Positions 27,383 through 36,725 of a stretch of DNA of 45,616 nucleotides are shown in pieces. Origin of the DNA: an uncultured Lachnospiraceae bacterium. Its GTDB lineage: Bacteria; Bacillota; Clostridia; Lachnospirales; Lachnospiraceae. The position numbers and the translations under genes are program-made. The stretch lies in assembly GCA_949738465.1 (NCBI GenBank), contig CATJBQ010000097.1, positions 1 through 45,616 on the forward strand, in the 5' to 3' direction. Numbering within the stretch: position 1 is the stretch's first letter; every line of letters starts with the position of its first letter. The notes beneath the pieces were generated by a model. It made no database searches. It was not told the origin of the DNA and was given only the letters and a program-made list of their open reading frames with translations.

Positions 27383-28336
27383 TTAGTACTCGACTTCCGG
27401 ATCGATCTTGTTAAAGAAATAACGAACCAGGAATACGATGGGGATGCTGACCAATGTATAGAACATTCCGATGGCCGCCGGATAATTCAGGTTCGCCCCC
27501 TTAAAGGTCTGGCGATAGATCCAGAAGGCCGTGGTGGTAATGGCCGGGTTATCCACCTCCACGCCGGATCCCTGGAACAGCAGGATCGGCCCGGTGCTGT
27601 TAAACAGTGAGGTGATCAGCAGAATCAGCGTGGTGGAAAGGGTGGGCCAGACCATGGGGATGATGATGCTTACGATCTCCTTATACCAGGGCACCCCGTC
27701 CAACTGGCCGGCCTCAATGACCTCCTCCGGAATCCGGCTCATGGCGCTTTGGTACAGGATCATATTTACGCCAAACCCGGTCCAGATGGTGAAGGCAATG
27801 ATGGTTCCGGTGGCCGTGGCATTGTCGGTCAAAAGCGGCGGGATCCTGCCTCCCACCAGGGACAGCAAAAGATCCACGGGTCCGCCGTAGCCAATCAGGT
27901 TCTTGTAGGTGGTCACAAACAGCATAGCGCTGACGATGGACGGCAGGAAGAACAGCACCCGGAAAAATTTGTAGCCGGGAATCTTCTTATATAAGAAGTA
28001 GGCCACCAGAAACGTTAGGGGTACCATACAGACCGCCGCGGTAAAATATTTGAAAGTGTTCCGAAGGGCCGACATGACCACAGACGTCTCCGGATTAGCC
28101 CATTCCTTAAAAAACATCCGGAAATTTTCCAGGGACCAGCAGAAGACTTCCCCGCCGTCCGCCGCATAACCGGCAAATTCCTTGAAGGCCATCACGATCG
28201 AGTTCATGTTGATCCCGATGTAAAAAATACAAAACTGAATCACCGGAAGAAGCAGCATCCCGTATACAAAGAGATATTTGCTTTTATTTTTCCGAAGCGT
28301 TTTCAAACGCTTTCCCGTTCTCTGTTTCCCCTCCAT
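27383..28336 (-). CDS. Sugar ABC transporter permease (MalF-type)
   Basis: EVIEAGQLDGVPWYKEIVSIIIPMVWPTLSTT EAA loop; multiple TMs. Confidence 0.9.
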   Translation of the reverse strand: MEGKQRTGKRLKTLRKNKSKYLFVYGMLLLPVIQFCIFYIGINMNSIVMAFKEFAGYAADGGEVFCWSLENFRMFFKEWANPETSVVMSALRNTFKYFTAAVCMVPLTFLVAYFLYKKIPGYKFFRVLFFLPSIVSAMLFVTTYKNLIGYGGPVDLLLSLVGGRIPPLLTDNATATGTIIAFTIWTGFGVNMILYQSAMSRIPEEVIEAGQLDGVPWYKEIVSIIIPMVWPTLSTTLILLITSLFNSTGPILLFQGSGVEVDNPAITTTAFWIYRQTFKGANLNYPAAIGMFYTLVSIPIVFLVRYFFNKIDPEVEY

Positions 28337-28357
28337 ATCCTTCTCCTTTTCTCGTTT

Positions 28358-30121
28358 TTACTCAATGGCCGCCCGGATCCGGTTGCACTCTCTGATCCGT
28401 TTCATGGCCGCCGGACTTAGTTTTGGCTGTCTTGCATATGTATAAAACCCGTTTTCTTCCTGCTCGATATCATACAACTGTGTATAGCAGAAGCCGCTGA
28501 GCTTGCCGCAGCGAAGGAGCCGCCCGGTCAGCCTCCGGTAACGTTCTACGAACGTATGTTCATCCCTGCAGATACTGTATCCCCAACCTTCCTCGGCTTC
28601 GATGGCCGCCGTTTTATCCTCCCGGGCGCTCATATCCCGCTTCCCATTCCCATTGCCGGAGTAAGCGATACCGCCGTATTCGCTGGCATTTATGGGAATC
28701 TCTCCCTTGCAGAGAATATTTTCCTGGGCGCTCTTAGGCGGGTATAGCGTCTCCACCGTCAGCAGATCCTCCTGCTCTAGGCGTTTCAAGCAGCCGTCCA
28801 GTTCTTCCTGGGAACCGTAGCAGTGAAAATCAAAGACATCCGTGTATTTCCCGTGGTAGCCGCCGCTGGTATCAATGCAGGGCCTTGTATCATCCAGGGT
28901 CTTTGTCACCACGTAGACGCTTTCCACAAAACGCACGTCCCGCACCTTCCGTTTGTCCAGAAGATTGCTCCAGGCTTCGTTTAAGGGGCACCAGGTGATG
29001 ATAGAAGGATGGTTGAAATACTGTTCCACCGTCTCGCTCCATTCGCTGATAAATCGTCCCAGAAAGTCCAGCTTCTCGTATTCTACGCCCCAGCTTGGAA
29101 ATTCTCCCCAGACCATATAGCCCAACTGGTCACATTCATACAGGAAACGCTGCTCAAATACTTTCTGATGCAGTCTTGCGCCATTGAAGCCCAGTGCGAT
29201 CCCCCGCTGGATATCCTGGCGCATCTGTTCCACCGACGGGGCCGTATAAATGCCTTTGGCGTAGTACCCCTGATCCAGTACCAGGCGCTGGAAGACGCTC
29301 TCTCCGTTTAGCAGGAATTTTCTTCCCTCGTACTTTACCTGGCGGAGGCCAAAGTAACTGTGCACCCAGTCTTCCCCCACGGTGATCTCCACATCATACA
29401 GGTTTCCCTCCCCCAGCTTCCAGAGATGCTTCTCTGCCAGCGGGATCTGGAATCTCCGGCGGAACGCCGTCTCTCCCTGGGCCTCCCCCACTGTCCTGCC
29501 CTCATAAAAGACCCGGATCCGCACGGGAGCGCTCCCTTCGATCTCTACCGCCGCTTCCACAGCACCTTCCTCAATGTCCGAAAAAAATTTAATCCTCTTT
29601 AAATAAATACTTGGCGTCCGCTCCAGCCAAACGCTCTGCCAGATCCCGGTAGTCCGTGTGTAAAAGCAGCCAAAGGAATGCTGTTTTCTGGTCTGCTTCC
29701 CGCTGGGGATATTTTCCCGCATATCATCGTGTACGGTTACCGTGATCCGGTTCTCCCCAGGACGGACAGCCTGGGTAATGTCGGCCTCAAAGGCCGTGTA
29801 TCCCCCCACATGGGATGTGACATACTGTCCGTTCACATAAACTCCGGCCTCATAATCCACCGCCCCAAAGTGCAGGACCAGCCTTCCTGCCAGATCCTCC
29901 TTACGCACGGTGATCAGCCGTGAGTAAATGCAGTCGTCGATGAAATCTGTGATTCCCACCCCCGACATCTCCGACTGGGGGCAAAAGGGAACCTCGATCC
30001 GGTCCGGCAGCGGCTCATTCAGTCGGCCGTTTCCTTTTCCGATGGCAAATTCCCACGGGCCATTCAGGCTCACATAATAGCTCCGCTCAAATTGCGGATT
30101 TGGATGTTCGCTTCGATACAT
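28358..30121 (-). CDS. Glycoside hydrolase family 2 protein (beta-galactosidase/beta-glucuronidase type)
   Basis: SLNGPWEFAIG sugar-binding domain; WCPLNEAWSNL acid/base motif; NASEYGGIAYS nucleophile motif. Confidence 0.85.
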   Translation of the reverse strand: MYRSEHPNPQFERSYYVSLNGPWEFAIGKGNGRLNEPLPDRIEVPFCPQSEMSGVGITDFIDDCIYSRLITVRKEDLAGRLVLHFGAVDYEAGVYVNGQYVTSHVGGYTAFEADITQAVRPGENRITVTVHDDMRENIPSGKQTRKQHSFGCFYTRTTGIWQSVWLERTPSIYLKRIKFFSDIEEGAVEAAVEIEGSAPVRIRVFYEGRTVGEAQGETAFRRRFQIPLAEKHLWKLGEGNLYDVEITVGEDWVHSYFGLRQVKYEGRKFLLNGESVFQRLVLDQGYYAKGIYTAPSVEQMRQDIQRGIALGFNGARLHQKVFEQRFLYECDQLGYMVWGEFPSWGVEYEKLDFLGRFISEWSETVEQYFNHPSIITWCPLNEAWSNLLDKRKVRDVRFVESVYVVTKTLDDTRPCIDTSGGYHGKYTDVFDFHCYGSQEELDGCLKRLEQEDLLTVETLYPPKSAQENILCKGEIPINASEYGGIAYSGNGNGKRDMSAREDKTAAIEAEEGWGYSICRDEHTFVERYRRLTGRLLRCGKLSGFCYTQLYDIEQEENGFYTYARQPKLSPAAMKRIRECNRIRAAIE

Positions 30122-30243
30122 TGTAACCCCTCTCCATAAAAATTTTCTGTAGCGGAAAGGTTCGCCTCCGGCTCTCCTCGGGAAACCCGAACTTAAGCTT
30201 CGCTACGTTTGGGTAGCGGAAAGGTTCGCCTCCGGCTCTCCTT
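30122..30243 (-). promoter_or_regulatory. Structured 5' leader of the GH2 operon containing a duplicated 30-nt element
   Basis: Promoter TTGTTT (rc 30273-30278)-17-TATAAT (rc 30250-30255); direct repeat gtagcggaaaggttcgcctccggctctcct at 30149-30178 and 30213-30242. Confidence 0.65.
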
Positions 30244-30467
30244 TCCTTCATTATATACAAACAATTATGGAAAAACAATGATTTGGACCTTGCCACATTT
30301 TGACGTTTCGAAGATAAAGGCCTCTCATTTTTTGATAAGGTAACCAAAAACCATTTGTAATCAGCGCTGTTTTTGGTCAAAGTATATATGAAACTGTCGT
30401 TCTTCCCAGCATTTTACATTATGCCATCGGCCACCCGCCTCATCCGCTGGGGCAGGCGCCGGGACCG

Positions 30468-30617
30468 TCAAAAAAACGCCATACCTATAAGGGGCACAGC
30501 GCTTTTGCTTTTTTTAATGTAATTGTATTCTATTACTGGTTGAGTTGGCAGGCTTTTAAAATAGCGCTTGTCAATACAGAGAAAAACCTTCTTCTGCGGC
30601 GTTAAAGTATCGCTCAT
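30468..30617 (-). pseudogene. Duplicated 5' fragment of the ArsR-like regulator gene (N-terminal ~16 codons)
   Basis: MSDTLTPQKKVFLCID matches MSDILTPQKKVFLCVD of the gene at 33855-34805, including the upstream RBS region, then diverges. Confidence 0.65.
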
Positions 30618-30622
30618 AAAAA

Positions 30623-31891
30623 TTACCTCCTCACCCATTTTCCAAACAACGTTTTCCTGTAATGAAGCAATTCTTCTCTGGCTTCCTTCAAACTTCCCGC
30701 CTTCTTCAAGTATTCCACTCCCTTGGGTATATCCTCGGGCACGCCCAGGCCATTGCCGTAAATTACCCCCAGCATATAAAACGCTTCCCGGTTCGTCCAG
30801 TCTACCTGCTCCAGGAACTCTCTTGCTTTCCCGTAATCCTGCGGCGTTCCCAGCCCTCGGAAATAACACTTGCCCAGATAGCAGACTCCGTATGTCGTCC
30901 CCTGATCATACCCGTACTTTAATAATTGAAAGGCCCTGGCGTAATCCTTCTCTACGCCTCTTCCATCATAATACATGGATCCCAGCCGGTTAGCACAGCC
31001 CACGCGCTTGCCGCTGTCCTTTTTCTGTGCCAGTCCTTTCTCATAACAGGCGGCCGCATAAGCCAGATCCTCCAAAGCGCCTTCACCGTCCTCATAAGCC
31101 TTTCCCACATGATACCAGCATTCCAGTTGACCGCCCTCTGCCGCCATTTTGTACCACTGCAGAGCCTCCTCCTTTCGTCCCTCTTTTTCCAGATCCTCCC
31201 CGTAAATCCACTGATGGATGGGGTATCCCATCTCCGCCCCCTGCCTATACAGATCCCTGGCAAGCTCCGGGCGGGGAGCAATCAAGTCCTCATCTCCTTG
31301 ATTGTAATAACGGTTCAAATTATTGGCTGCAAGATACATGCCGCCTTTAAACGCTTTCCAGAACCATTCCTCACATTTGGAAATATTCTCCGCAAGATAG
31401 GCCTTATACTCCTTCTCACTGGAAAAGGAATCCCGGCCCTTGCCCTGGATCTGGATAAAATCCCACCAAAAGTAGGAATTTGCCACCGTATACTGGCAAA
31501 ATGCATCCCCGGCCCGAGCTTTTTCCAAAACACTGTCAAAAGCCTCCTCCAGGCTTCCAAAGGGCATCTTCCGCTTTAAGGCAGACTTGAGCTCCCCGGT
31601 CCGCAAAGCCACCATAACGCCAATACCGCTACCCTGTTCCACAGATCTTCGAATCAATGCGACAGCCTTATCGTCATCCTCCGGGAAATCATGTCCGCTC
31701 CAGACGTACTGATTTCCGCAGTAGCACCGGGCCAGTATGCAGGATGCGTCCCCGTCTCCCGCAGCCGACGCTTTCTCCAAAATTGCAAGTCCCTCCGCAC
31801 CCTTCCCTGCACGCAGATCATAATAGATATACGTAAGTGCTTGTTCAACCTCATCACTAAAGCATCTTCCCATGACATTATATCCTTTCAT
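30623..31891 (-). CDS. SEL1-like repeat protein
   Basis: Repeats such as AEGGQLECWYHVGKAYEDGEGALEDLAYAAACYEKG, CANRLGSMYYDGRGVEKDYARAFQLLKYG, YLGKCYFRGLGTPQDYGKAREFL. Confidence 0.85.
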   Translation of the reverse strand: MKGYNVMGRCFSDEVEQALTYIYYDLRAGKGAEGLAILEKASAAGDGDASCILARCYCGNQYVWSGHDFPEDDDKAVALIRRSVEQGSGIGVMVALRTGELKSALKRKMPFGSLEEAFDSVLEKARAGDAFCQYTVANSYFWWDFIQIQGKGRDSFSSEKEYKAYLAENISKCEEWFWKAFKGGMYLAANNLNRYYNQGDEDLIAPRPELARDLYRQGAEMGYPIHQWIYGEDLEKEGRKEEALQWYKMAAEGGQLECWYHVGKAYEDGEGALEDLAYAAACYEKGLAQKKDSGKRVGCANRLGSMYYDGRGVEKDYARAFQLLKYGYDQGTTYGVCYLGKCYFRGLGTPQDYGKAREFLEQVDWTNREAFYMLGVIYGNGLGVPEDIPKGVEYLKKAGSLKEAREELLHYRKTLFGKWVRR

Positions 31892-31925
31892 AATATTATT
31901 TTTTACATAAATATTTATCTTTCAT

Positions 31926-32684
31926 TTAATATTTTACCTTGTAGTCGGACATTTCCCGTTCTCCCTGTCTTACCCGGTATTCCCGCAGCATATTTTCCCA
32001 TTCCATATCCGGCTTCTGGATCCATTTGGCATATTCATTGTAGGGCCTTTGCAAAGCATCCGGCGCCCGAAGGGAAATGTATTCCAGAAGCGCTTTCAGC
32101 TCTTTTGGCTTGCGAAGTGTAGTCATCTGATGCTGCCGGCGGTCGTCTAAGATATGCAGCTCCAGGATCCGGGTGGTATTGATCCGCTCTCCGCTGCGGC
32201 GGCTTCTGATCTCATCTCTGCCAAAAAATACCCGGATCCGGGGAATATAGCTGGCCTCATCTCCCAGCACCCATTCCTTTCCCACCGCCACCTTATCGAA
32301 CCACAGGCCGTTTTCCTCAATATCACGGTCCACCATGGCAAACAGTTCCCTCACGTCCAGCGCCGCTTCGGGATGGGGAAGCTGGGATCGGATGGACTTA
32401 GCCAGGGCGCTCCTGCCGGGACAAAGGGCATCTCTAAGAGCCGTAAAGGCCGTACCCAGCCCGGAAATCAGGAAGAGTGCCGCGCCGCCTAAACCGACAG
32501 CCATTTTCAGGTAGTCCGTGATCTTCCAGAGGGATTTATCTTCATTCAACTGTATCCAGCCATATATGCCCAGCAATGCCCCTACGCACAACAGCAGCAA
32601 CGCCAACCACAGAGACAGCAAGCGCTTTCGCGTAATGCAGAGGCAGTAGCTTTTTGTGTATTTTCCCGATCCATGTTTACTCAA
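31926..32684 (-). CDS. Hypothetical two-TM membrane protein
   Basis: Two N-terminal hydrophobic helices (SLWLALLLLCVGALLGIYGW; MAVGLGGAALFLISGLGTAF), soluble C-terminal domain. Confidence 0.6.
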   Translation of the reverse strand: MSKHGSGKYTKSYCLCITRKRLLSLWLALLLLCVGALLGIYGWIQLNEDKSLWKITDYLKMAVGLGGAALFLISGLGTAFTALRDALCPGRSALAKSIRSQLPHPEAALDVRELFAMVDRDIEENGLWFDKVAVGKEWVLGDEASYIPRIRVFFGRDEIRSRRSGERINTTRILELHILDDRRQHQMTTLRKPKELKALLEYISLRAPDALQRPYNEYAKWIQKPDMEWENMLREYRVRQGEREMSDYKVKY

Positions 32685-32715
32685 AGATTTTCTTCCCCCT
32701 TCTTGTGGTTTTCAC

Positions 32716-32752
32716 TGTAATCAATTTTATCATATCTATACCAGATTCGCAA
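32716..32752 (-). promoter_or_regulatory. Promoter-bearing 37-38 bp repeat, copy 1
   Basis: tgtaatcaattttatcatatctataccagattcgcaa; minus reading TTGCGA-17-TAAAAT; near-identical to 40595-40632. Confidence 0.6.
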
Positions 32753-32813
32753 TACAACGAAAAACCTGGTTCTGGCAATAGTTTTATATTCGTTCCTTAG
32801 TACTCTGGCCTCT

Positions 32814-33002
32814 ATGCTCCCGCAGCCGGAGTCTGAAAAAGAAGCCCTGGATGGCTATGAGGCATTTGTAGACGAATACTGCAAATTTGTGGAAACTTAT
32901 TCCAATACCGACGCAGGAGATCTGGTTTCCATGATGTCAGACTACAATGACATGATACAAAAGGAGCTGGAATGGGCGCAGAAGCTGGAAGTATTGCAAT
33001 GA
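32814..33002 (+). pseudogene. C-terminal fragment of a small secreted lipoprotein family
   Basis: ESEKEALDGYEAFVDEYCKFVETYSNTDAGDLVSMMSDYNDMIQKELEWAQKLEVLQ; no signal peptide. Confidence 0.5.
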
Positions 33003-33018
33003 TCAAAAGCATACCAAA

Positions 33019-33044
33019 GGGGAAGACCAAGACACGTCTTCCCC
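33019..33044. terminator. Terminator-like hairpin between convergent fragments
   Basis: GGGGAAGAC-caagacac-GTCTTCCCC. Confidence 0.55.
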
Positions 33045-33054
33045 TGTTCTATCC

Positions 33055-33745
33055 TTACAGCTCCTCCACCTTACAGATATGCTCCTTCGTCTTCCTGTCA
33101 TAACCAATCCCAACCAGCAGGATCCTCCCCTCCACCTTAGGCTCCTCAGCTATCTTCCCCTGAAACCGCAGAGCATACCTCTTTTTATCCCGTTCTGTAA
33201 TAAAATCCTTATGGAAAATGGCATCCCATTCATCCATCACAAATATGACTTTCTTATCCTCCTGCTCCAGAATCGTCTTCAGATTATCCCAGACCGGCTT
33301 CTCCACATCAATATCCCGCTCGGGATATGCCTGGTTCAAATCCTCCTTCATCCCATCGGAAATACGTCTTATATATGCATCATAAGAATTACAATTCTCC
33401 GGCAGCCTGCTGAAATCAATATAGATCACCTCTTGCCGCCCCAAATGCTCCTGATAACGATCACTCTCTGCAATCCTGAGGCCGTCAAACACCTCTCCGG
33501 CTCCCTCTGGTCTGCCAAAAAAAAGCCCCGATCATACAGGCCGTAACACTCTTTCCAAACCTCCGGGGCCTGGTGATACAAATGTATCTCTGCCCGCCCT
33601 CCACAACCACCGTCAGAAGCTCATCGATCATCTCCGATTTATCCACAAAAAATCTGGTCCTGGCAAGAGTTTTGTACTCCTCCAGAGGCGACCTGCTGTT
33701 CAAAAACATTCCCATACACGCTTCTCCCTTCCCATGAGCCTGCAC
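33055..33745 (-). pseudogene. Degraded AAA-ATPase / PD-(D/E)XK nuclease-superfamily gene (DUF1703-like)
   Basis: SPLEEYKTLARTRFFVDKSEMIDELL...YICITRPRRFGKSVTACMIGAFF (frame 1) continues in another frame as FDGLRIAESDRYQEHLGRQEVIYIDFSRLP...VIFVMDEWDAIF, joined directly to YALRFQGKIAEEPKVEGRILLVGIGYDRKTKEHICKVEEL. Confidence 0.75.
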
Positions 33746-33854
33746 TTTTCATCGTCTGGCGTATACCGTTTCCCTGGGGCCTTCCTGCCGAGTGCCGGAT
33801 CCCTTCCTTGCCTTCCCTGTCTTTATACAATATTATAAGCGATTTTTCCGCATT

Positions 33855-34805
33855 TCATTTTAACGACATCACAATCGCCTGGGGATAATCGCCGAAGCTC
33901 CGTCCAAAAAGGTTAACGCCGCCCCGGTGCACTGCATCCTCCTTCACGCCGATATCCAGACGGATGGTGGAATCCTCCCCGATCTTCAAATTCTGGAACC
34001 TCACCTTGTCGGATACAAGCACCTGATCCTCCCACACGCCCTTTTCGTCCACGGTGATCCGCTTCAGCACGCCGAACTGGGTACTGGTGACCGGCCAGTA
34101 CAGGGGCGTATATTTGCCCCGGCGGCCGCCAAAGTCCCCGGCTGAGGTGAAGGTAAGAATCTCCCGCTGGTTGATGCAGACCGTGATATCCGATTCCCAC
34201 TCATTATTGTAATACATGGTCTCCGAGCATACCTCGAAGGAAAAGGTAATCTGGGAATACCGGCAGTCCCTGGGAAAATCGGTGGGGAAGTTATAGCTGA
34301 TGAAGCCCTGGTCAAACCAGATGCATTCTGCCTGCACCCGCTTGGGCGAGAAAAACACGTTGGGATCGTCGAAGGATTCCACGTATTCCTCCACGCCGGT
34401 CATCCCGCAGGGCGCCTTGATCTGGCACCGGGAGAACATACCGATGGGCATCTCCACCGTATAGCCCTTTTTCTCCTGGCTTGTACCCACCGGCTCCAAG
34501 GAAACGGCAAACTCCAGGATCGCCTGGGAGCAGTACTTGATATGGCCCTTGGGGCTGGGCTTAAACATCACATAGACAAGCCCCGCCTCCGCCAGCACGT
34601 CGATGTGGCGGGAGACGCTGGAAGCCGGGATATCCAGCTCCTTTGAGATGGCCGCTATGCTTTTTGACGCATTTAACAGACTCTTCATAATCTGCACACG
34701 CTCCGGCACGGACAGGGCGCGCCCCATTTTAGCGATCAGCTCATGATCGGCCGGGTTGTCCACACAGAGAAATACTTTCTTCTGCGGCGTTAAAATATCG
34801 CTCAT
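33855..34805 (-). CDS. ArsR/winged-helix-type transcriptional regulator with C-terminal sensory domain
   Basis: RALSVPERVQIMKSLLNASKSIAAISKELDIPASSVSRHIDVLAEAGLVYV HTH; start at 34805. Confidence 0.8.
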   Translation of the reverse strand: MSDILTPQKKVFLCVDNPADHELIAKMGRALSVPERVQIMKSLLNASKSIAAISKELDIPASSVSRHIDVLAEAGLVYVMFKPSPKGHIKYCSQAILEFAVSLEPVGTSQEKKGYTVEMPIGMFSRCQIKAPCGMTGVEEYVESFDDPNVFFSPKRVQAECIWFDQGFISYNFPTDFPRDCRYSQITFSFEVCSETMYYNNEWESDITVCINQREILTFTSAGDFGGRRGKYTPLYWPVTSTQFGVLKRITVDEKGVWEDQVLVSDKVRFQNLKIGEDSTIRLDIGVKEDAVHRGGVNLFGRSFGDYPQAIVMSLK

Positions 34806-34830
34806 AAAAATTGCCTCCTCCCATGATAGA

Positions 34831-35577
34831 TTAATTGGCCTCGGCAATCATCCGAAAGCGCGTAGTCGCCGCTACCCAGAGCGTATTGGAATATTCAATG
34901 GGAATTCCGGAGTCCAGAAAATGCGTGGAAATAATTTTTAATGCCGGAGCATCGTAGCTGTTCTCCAGCAAAGCCGCTTCCTGGGCATTCATTTTCGCCG
35001 CCTCAATATAGTTCTCCACCTTCTGGATCTTATACTGGTATCTCTGATTTAACGTGTCCGTAACGCTCTTATTGACAAGGCCTTTCTCAATCAGATCCGG
35101 CACCATCTCCGCCGGAAACCATGTGTGATTCAGGCCCACCGGTATGTCGTTCCGAAGAAACAGCCGGCTCAAAAAAATCAATTCCTGATTTTCCCTGATC
35201 CGGAACATCTGCTGCACATAAAGGGGAATCTCCTTCATATATTTCCATTCCAGTACCCTGGAATCATTTTTTTTGCTCTTTTCCTGATTGGGGCTTGGAA
35301 AATTCAGGCTCTCAATAAATGGCGTGGGATTGGTTGTCAAAAAGGACCCCTTCCCCCTCTGCCTCTCAATAATCCCTCTTTGCTCCAGCTCCGCCAGGGC
35401 CTGGCGCATGGTCACACGGCTCACCTCATACTCCTGGATCAATTCCGTTTCAGGCGGAAACCGGTCCCCGACAATCCACTCCCCCTTTGAAATCCGCTCG
35501 ATCAGATCGGAAGCAATCTGATGATAAACCGGAATCGGGGAGCTTTTATCAATGGTAATTCCTGTGGATAATAGCAT
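34831..35577 (-). CDS. GntR-family transcriptional regulator (UTRA domain)
   Basis: SPIPVYHQIASDLIERISKGEWIVGDRFPPETELIQEYEVSRVTMRQALAELEQRGIIERQRGKGSF. Confidence 0.9.
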   Translation of the reverse strand: MLLSTGITIDKSSPIPVYHQIASDLIERISKGEWIVGDRFPPETELIQEYEVSRVTMRQALAELEQRGIIERQRGKGSFLTTNPTPFIESLNFPSPNQEKSKKNDSRVLEWKYMKEIPLYVQQMFRIRENQELIFLSRLFLRNDIPVGLNHTWFPAEMVPDLIEKGLVNKSVTDTLNQRYQYKIQKVENYIEAAKMNAQEAALLENSYDAPALKIISTHFLDSGIPIEYSNTLWVAATTRFRMIAEAN

Positions 35578-35778
35578 ACACATCTCCTTTGTCCTGCATT
35601 CATGCATTTTCCTTCCATATTTATATAAGGATAGAAATACAGAAAAGTTTAAATTTATTATCCGATATGTTTGAAAAAAAGTCAATTTGTATTATTAAAA
35701 TATTTGCCAAAATGTATTGAAATATTTATTTTATTGTGTTAACATATATACAAACAAATCAGAAGCATGGAGGCATGT

Positions 35779-36681
35779 ATGGCAAAATATCTTGTGGTTT
35801 CAACGGTTGTTACGGATGAGGTCTGGACCGCGGACCGGCAATATACCGGAGCATATCTGGGCGGCGCAGGGCTGTACGCATATTGCGGCCTGCGTCTCTG
35901 GACCGATGACGCCGCCATAATTTCCGGCGTAGGAGAGGACTTCTTTTCCCTGCACGGCTCCTGGCTCAGAGAGAACCGGGTCTGTACCGACGGCCTCTCC
36001 ATCCGCGATCCCCATACCCCCTGCACGGTGATACAATATCGCCCAGACGGAGAGCGCACAGAAACGCCCCGGTATGGGAAGGAGCACTACCGCAGAATGG
36101 AGGCTTCCCCCTCCGATATGATTCCGTTTTTTGAAGATGCCAGGGGCGTATATATTTTTCAGAAAATCCCTGAAAATTACTGGGAGATCATTCTTGCGGA
36201 AAAGGAAAACAATCGTTTTTCTTTAGCCTGGGAGCTTCACGCCAATATTGCGGCTCCTGCGCACCTGGCCCAGGTCCGTAAAATCGCGGAAGCCTGCGAT
36301 ATCCTCTCCCTCAACCAGACGGAAGCGCTTTCCCTGCTGGGCTTTGGGAATCTTACGGAAGCCGCAGAGCGCCTATCCACCTGGCAGGTTCCCCTGATTT
36401 ATTTGCGGGCCGGCGCCCGTGGCGGAATGATCCTGGAAAAGGGCCGCATCATCAAAGTCCCGCCTGTTTCCGGCGTACATGCAGCAGACCCTACCGGCGC
36501 GGGCAACAGCTCTACCGCCGCCGTGCTTTACGGCTTCTGCGAAGGCTATACGCCCCGCCAATGCGGGGTTATGGGGAGCATCAGCGCCGCAAAATGCATT
36601 GCACAGATGGGGCCGCCACCGCTTTCCGGTATCGACCGTAACCAGCTCCACCTTCTGCTGGCCCAAATGAGCGAATCATAA
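35779..36681 (+). CDS. PfkB-family carbohydrate kinase-like protein
   Basis: GGAGLYAYCGLRLWTDDAAIISGVGEDFF and C-terminal HAADPTGAGNSSTAAVLYGF motif. Confidence 0.8.
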   Translation: MAKYLVVSTVVTDEVWTADRQYTGAYLGGAGLYAYCGLRLWTDDAAIISGVGEDFFSLHGSWLRENRVCTDGLSIRDPHTPCTVIQYRPDGERTETPRYGKEHYRRMEASPSDMIPFFEDARGVYIFQKIPENYWEIILAEKENNRFSLAWELHANIAAPAHLAQVRKIAEACDILSLNQTEALSLLGFGNLTEAAERLSTWQVPLIYLRAGARGGMILEKGRIIKVPPVSGVHAADPTGAGNSSTAAVLYGFCEGYTPRQCGVMGSISAAKCIAQMGPPPLSGIDRNQLHLLLAQMSES

Positions 36682-36725
36682 AAGGATCCGTCAGATACGA
36701 TTCCTGTACCTGACGGATCCTTTTT
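36681..36725. terminator. Bidirectional terminator
   Basis: AAAGGATCCGTCAG...CTGACGGATCCTTTTT. Confidence 0.75.
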
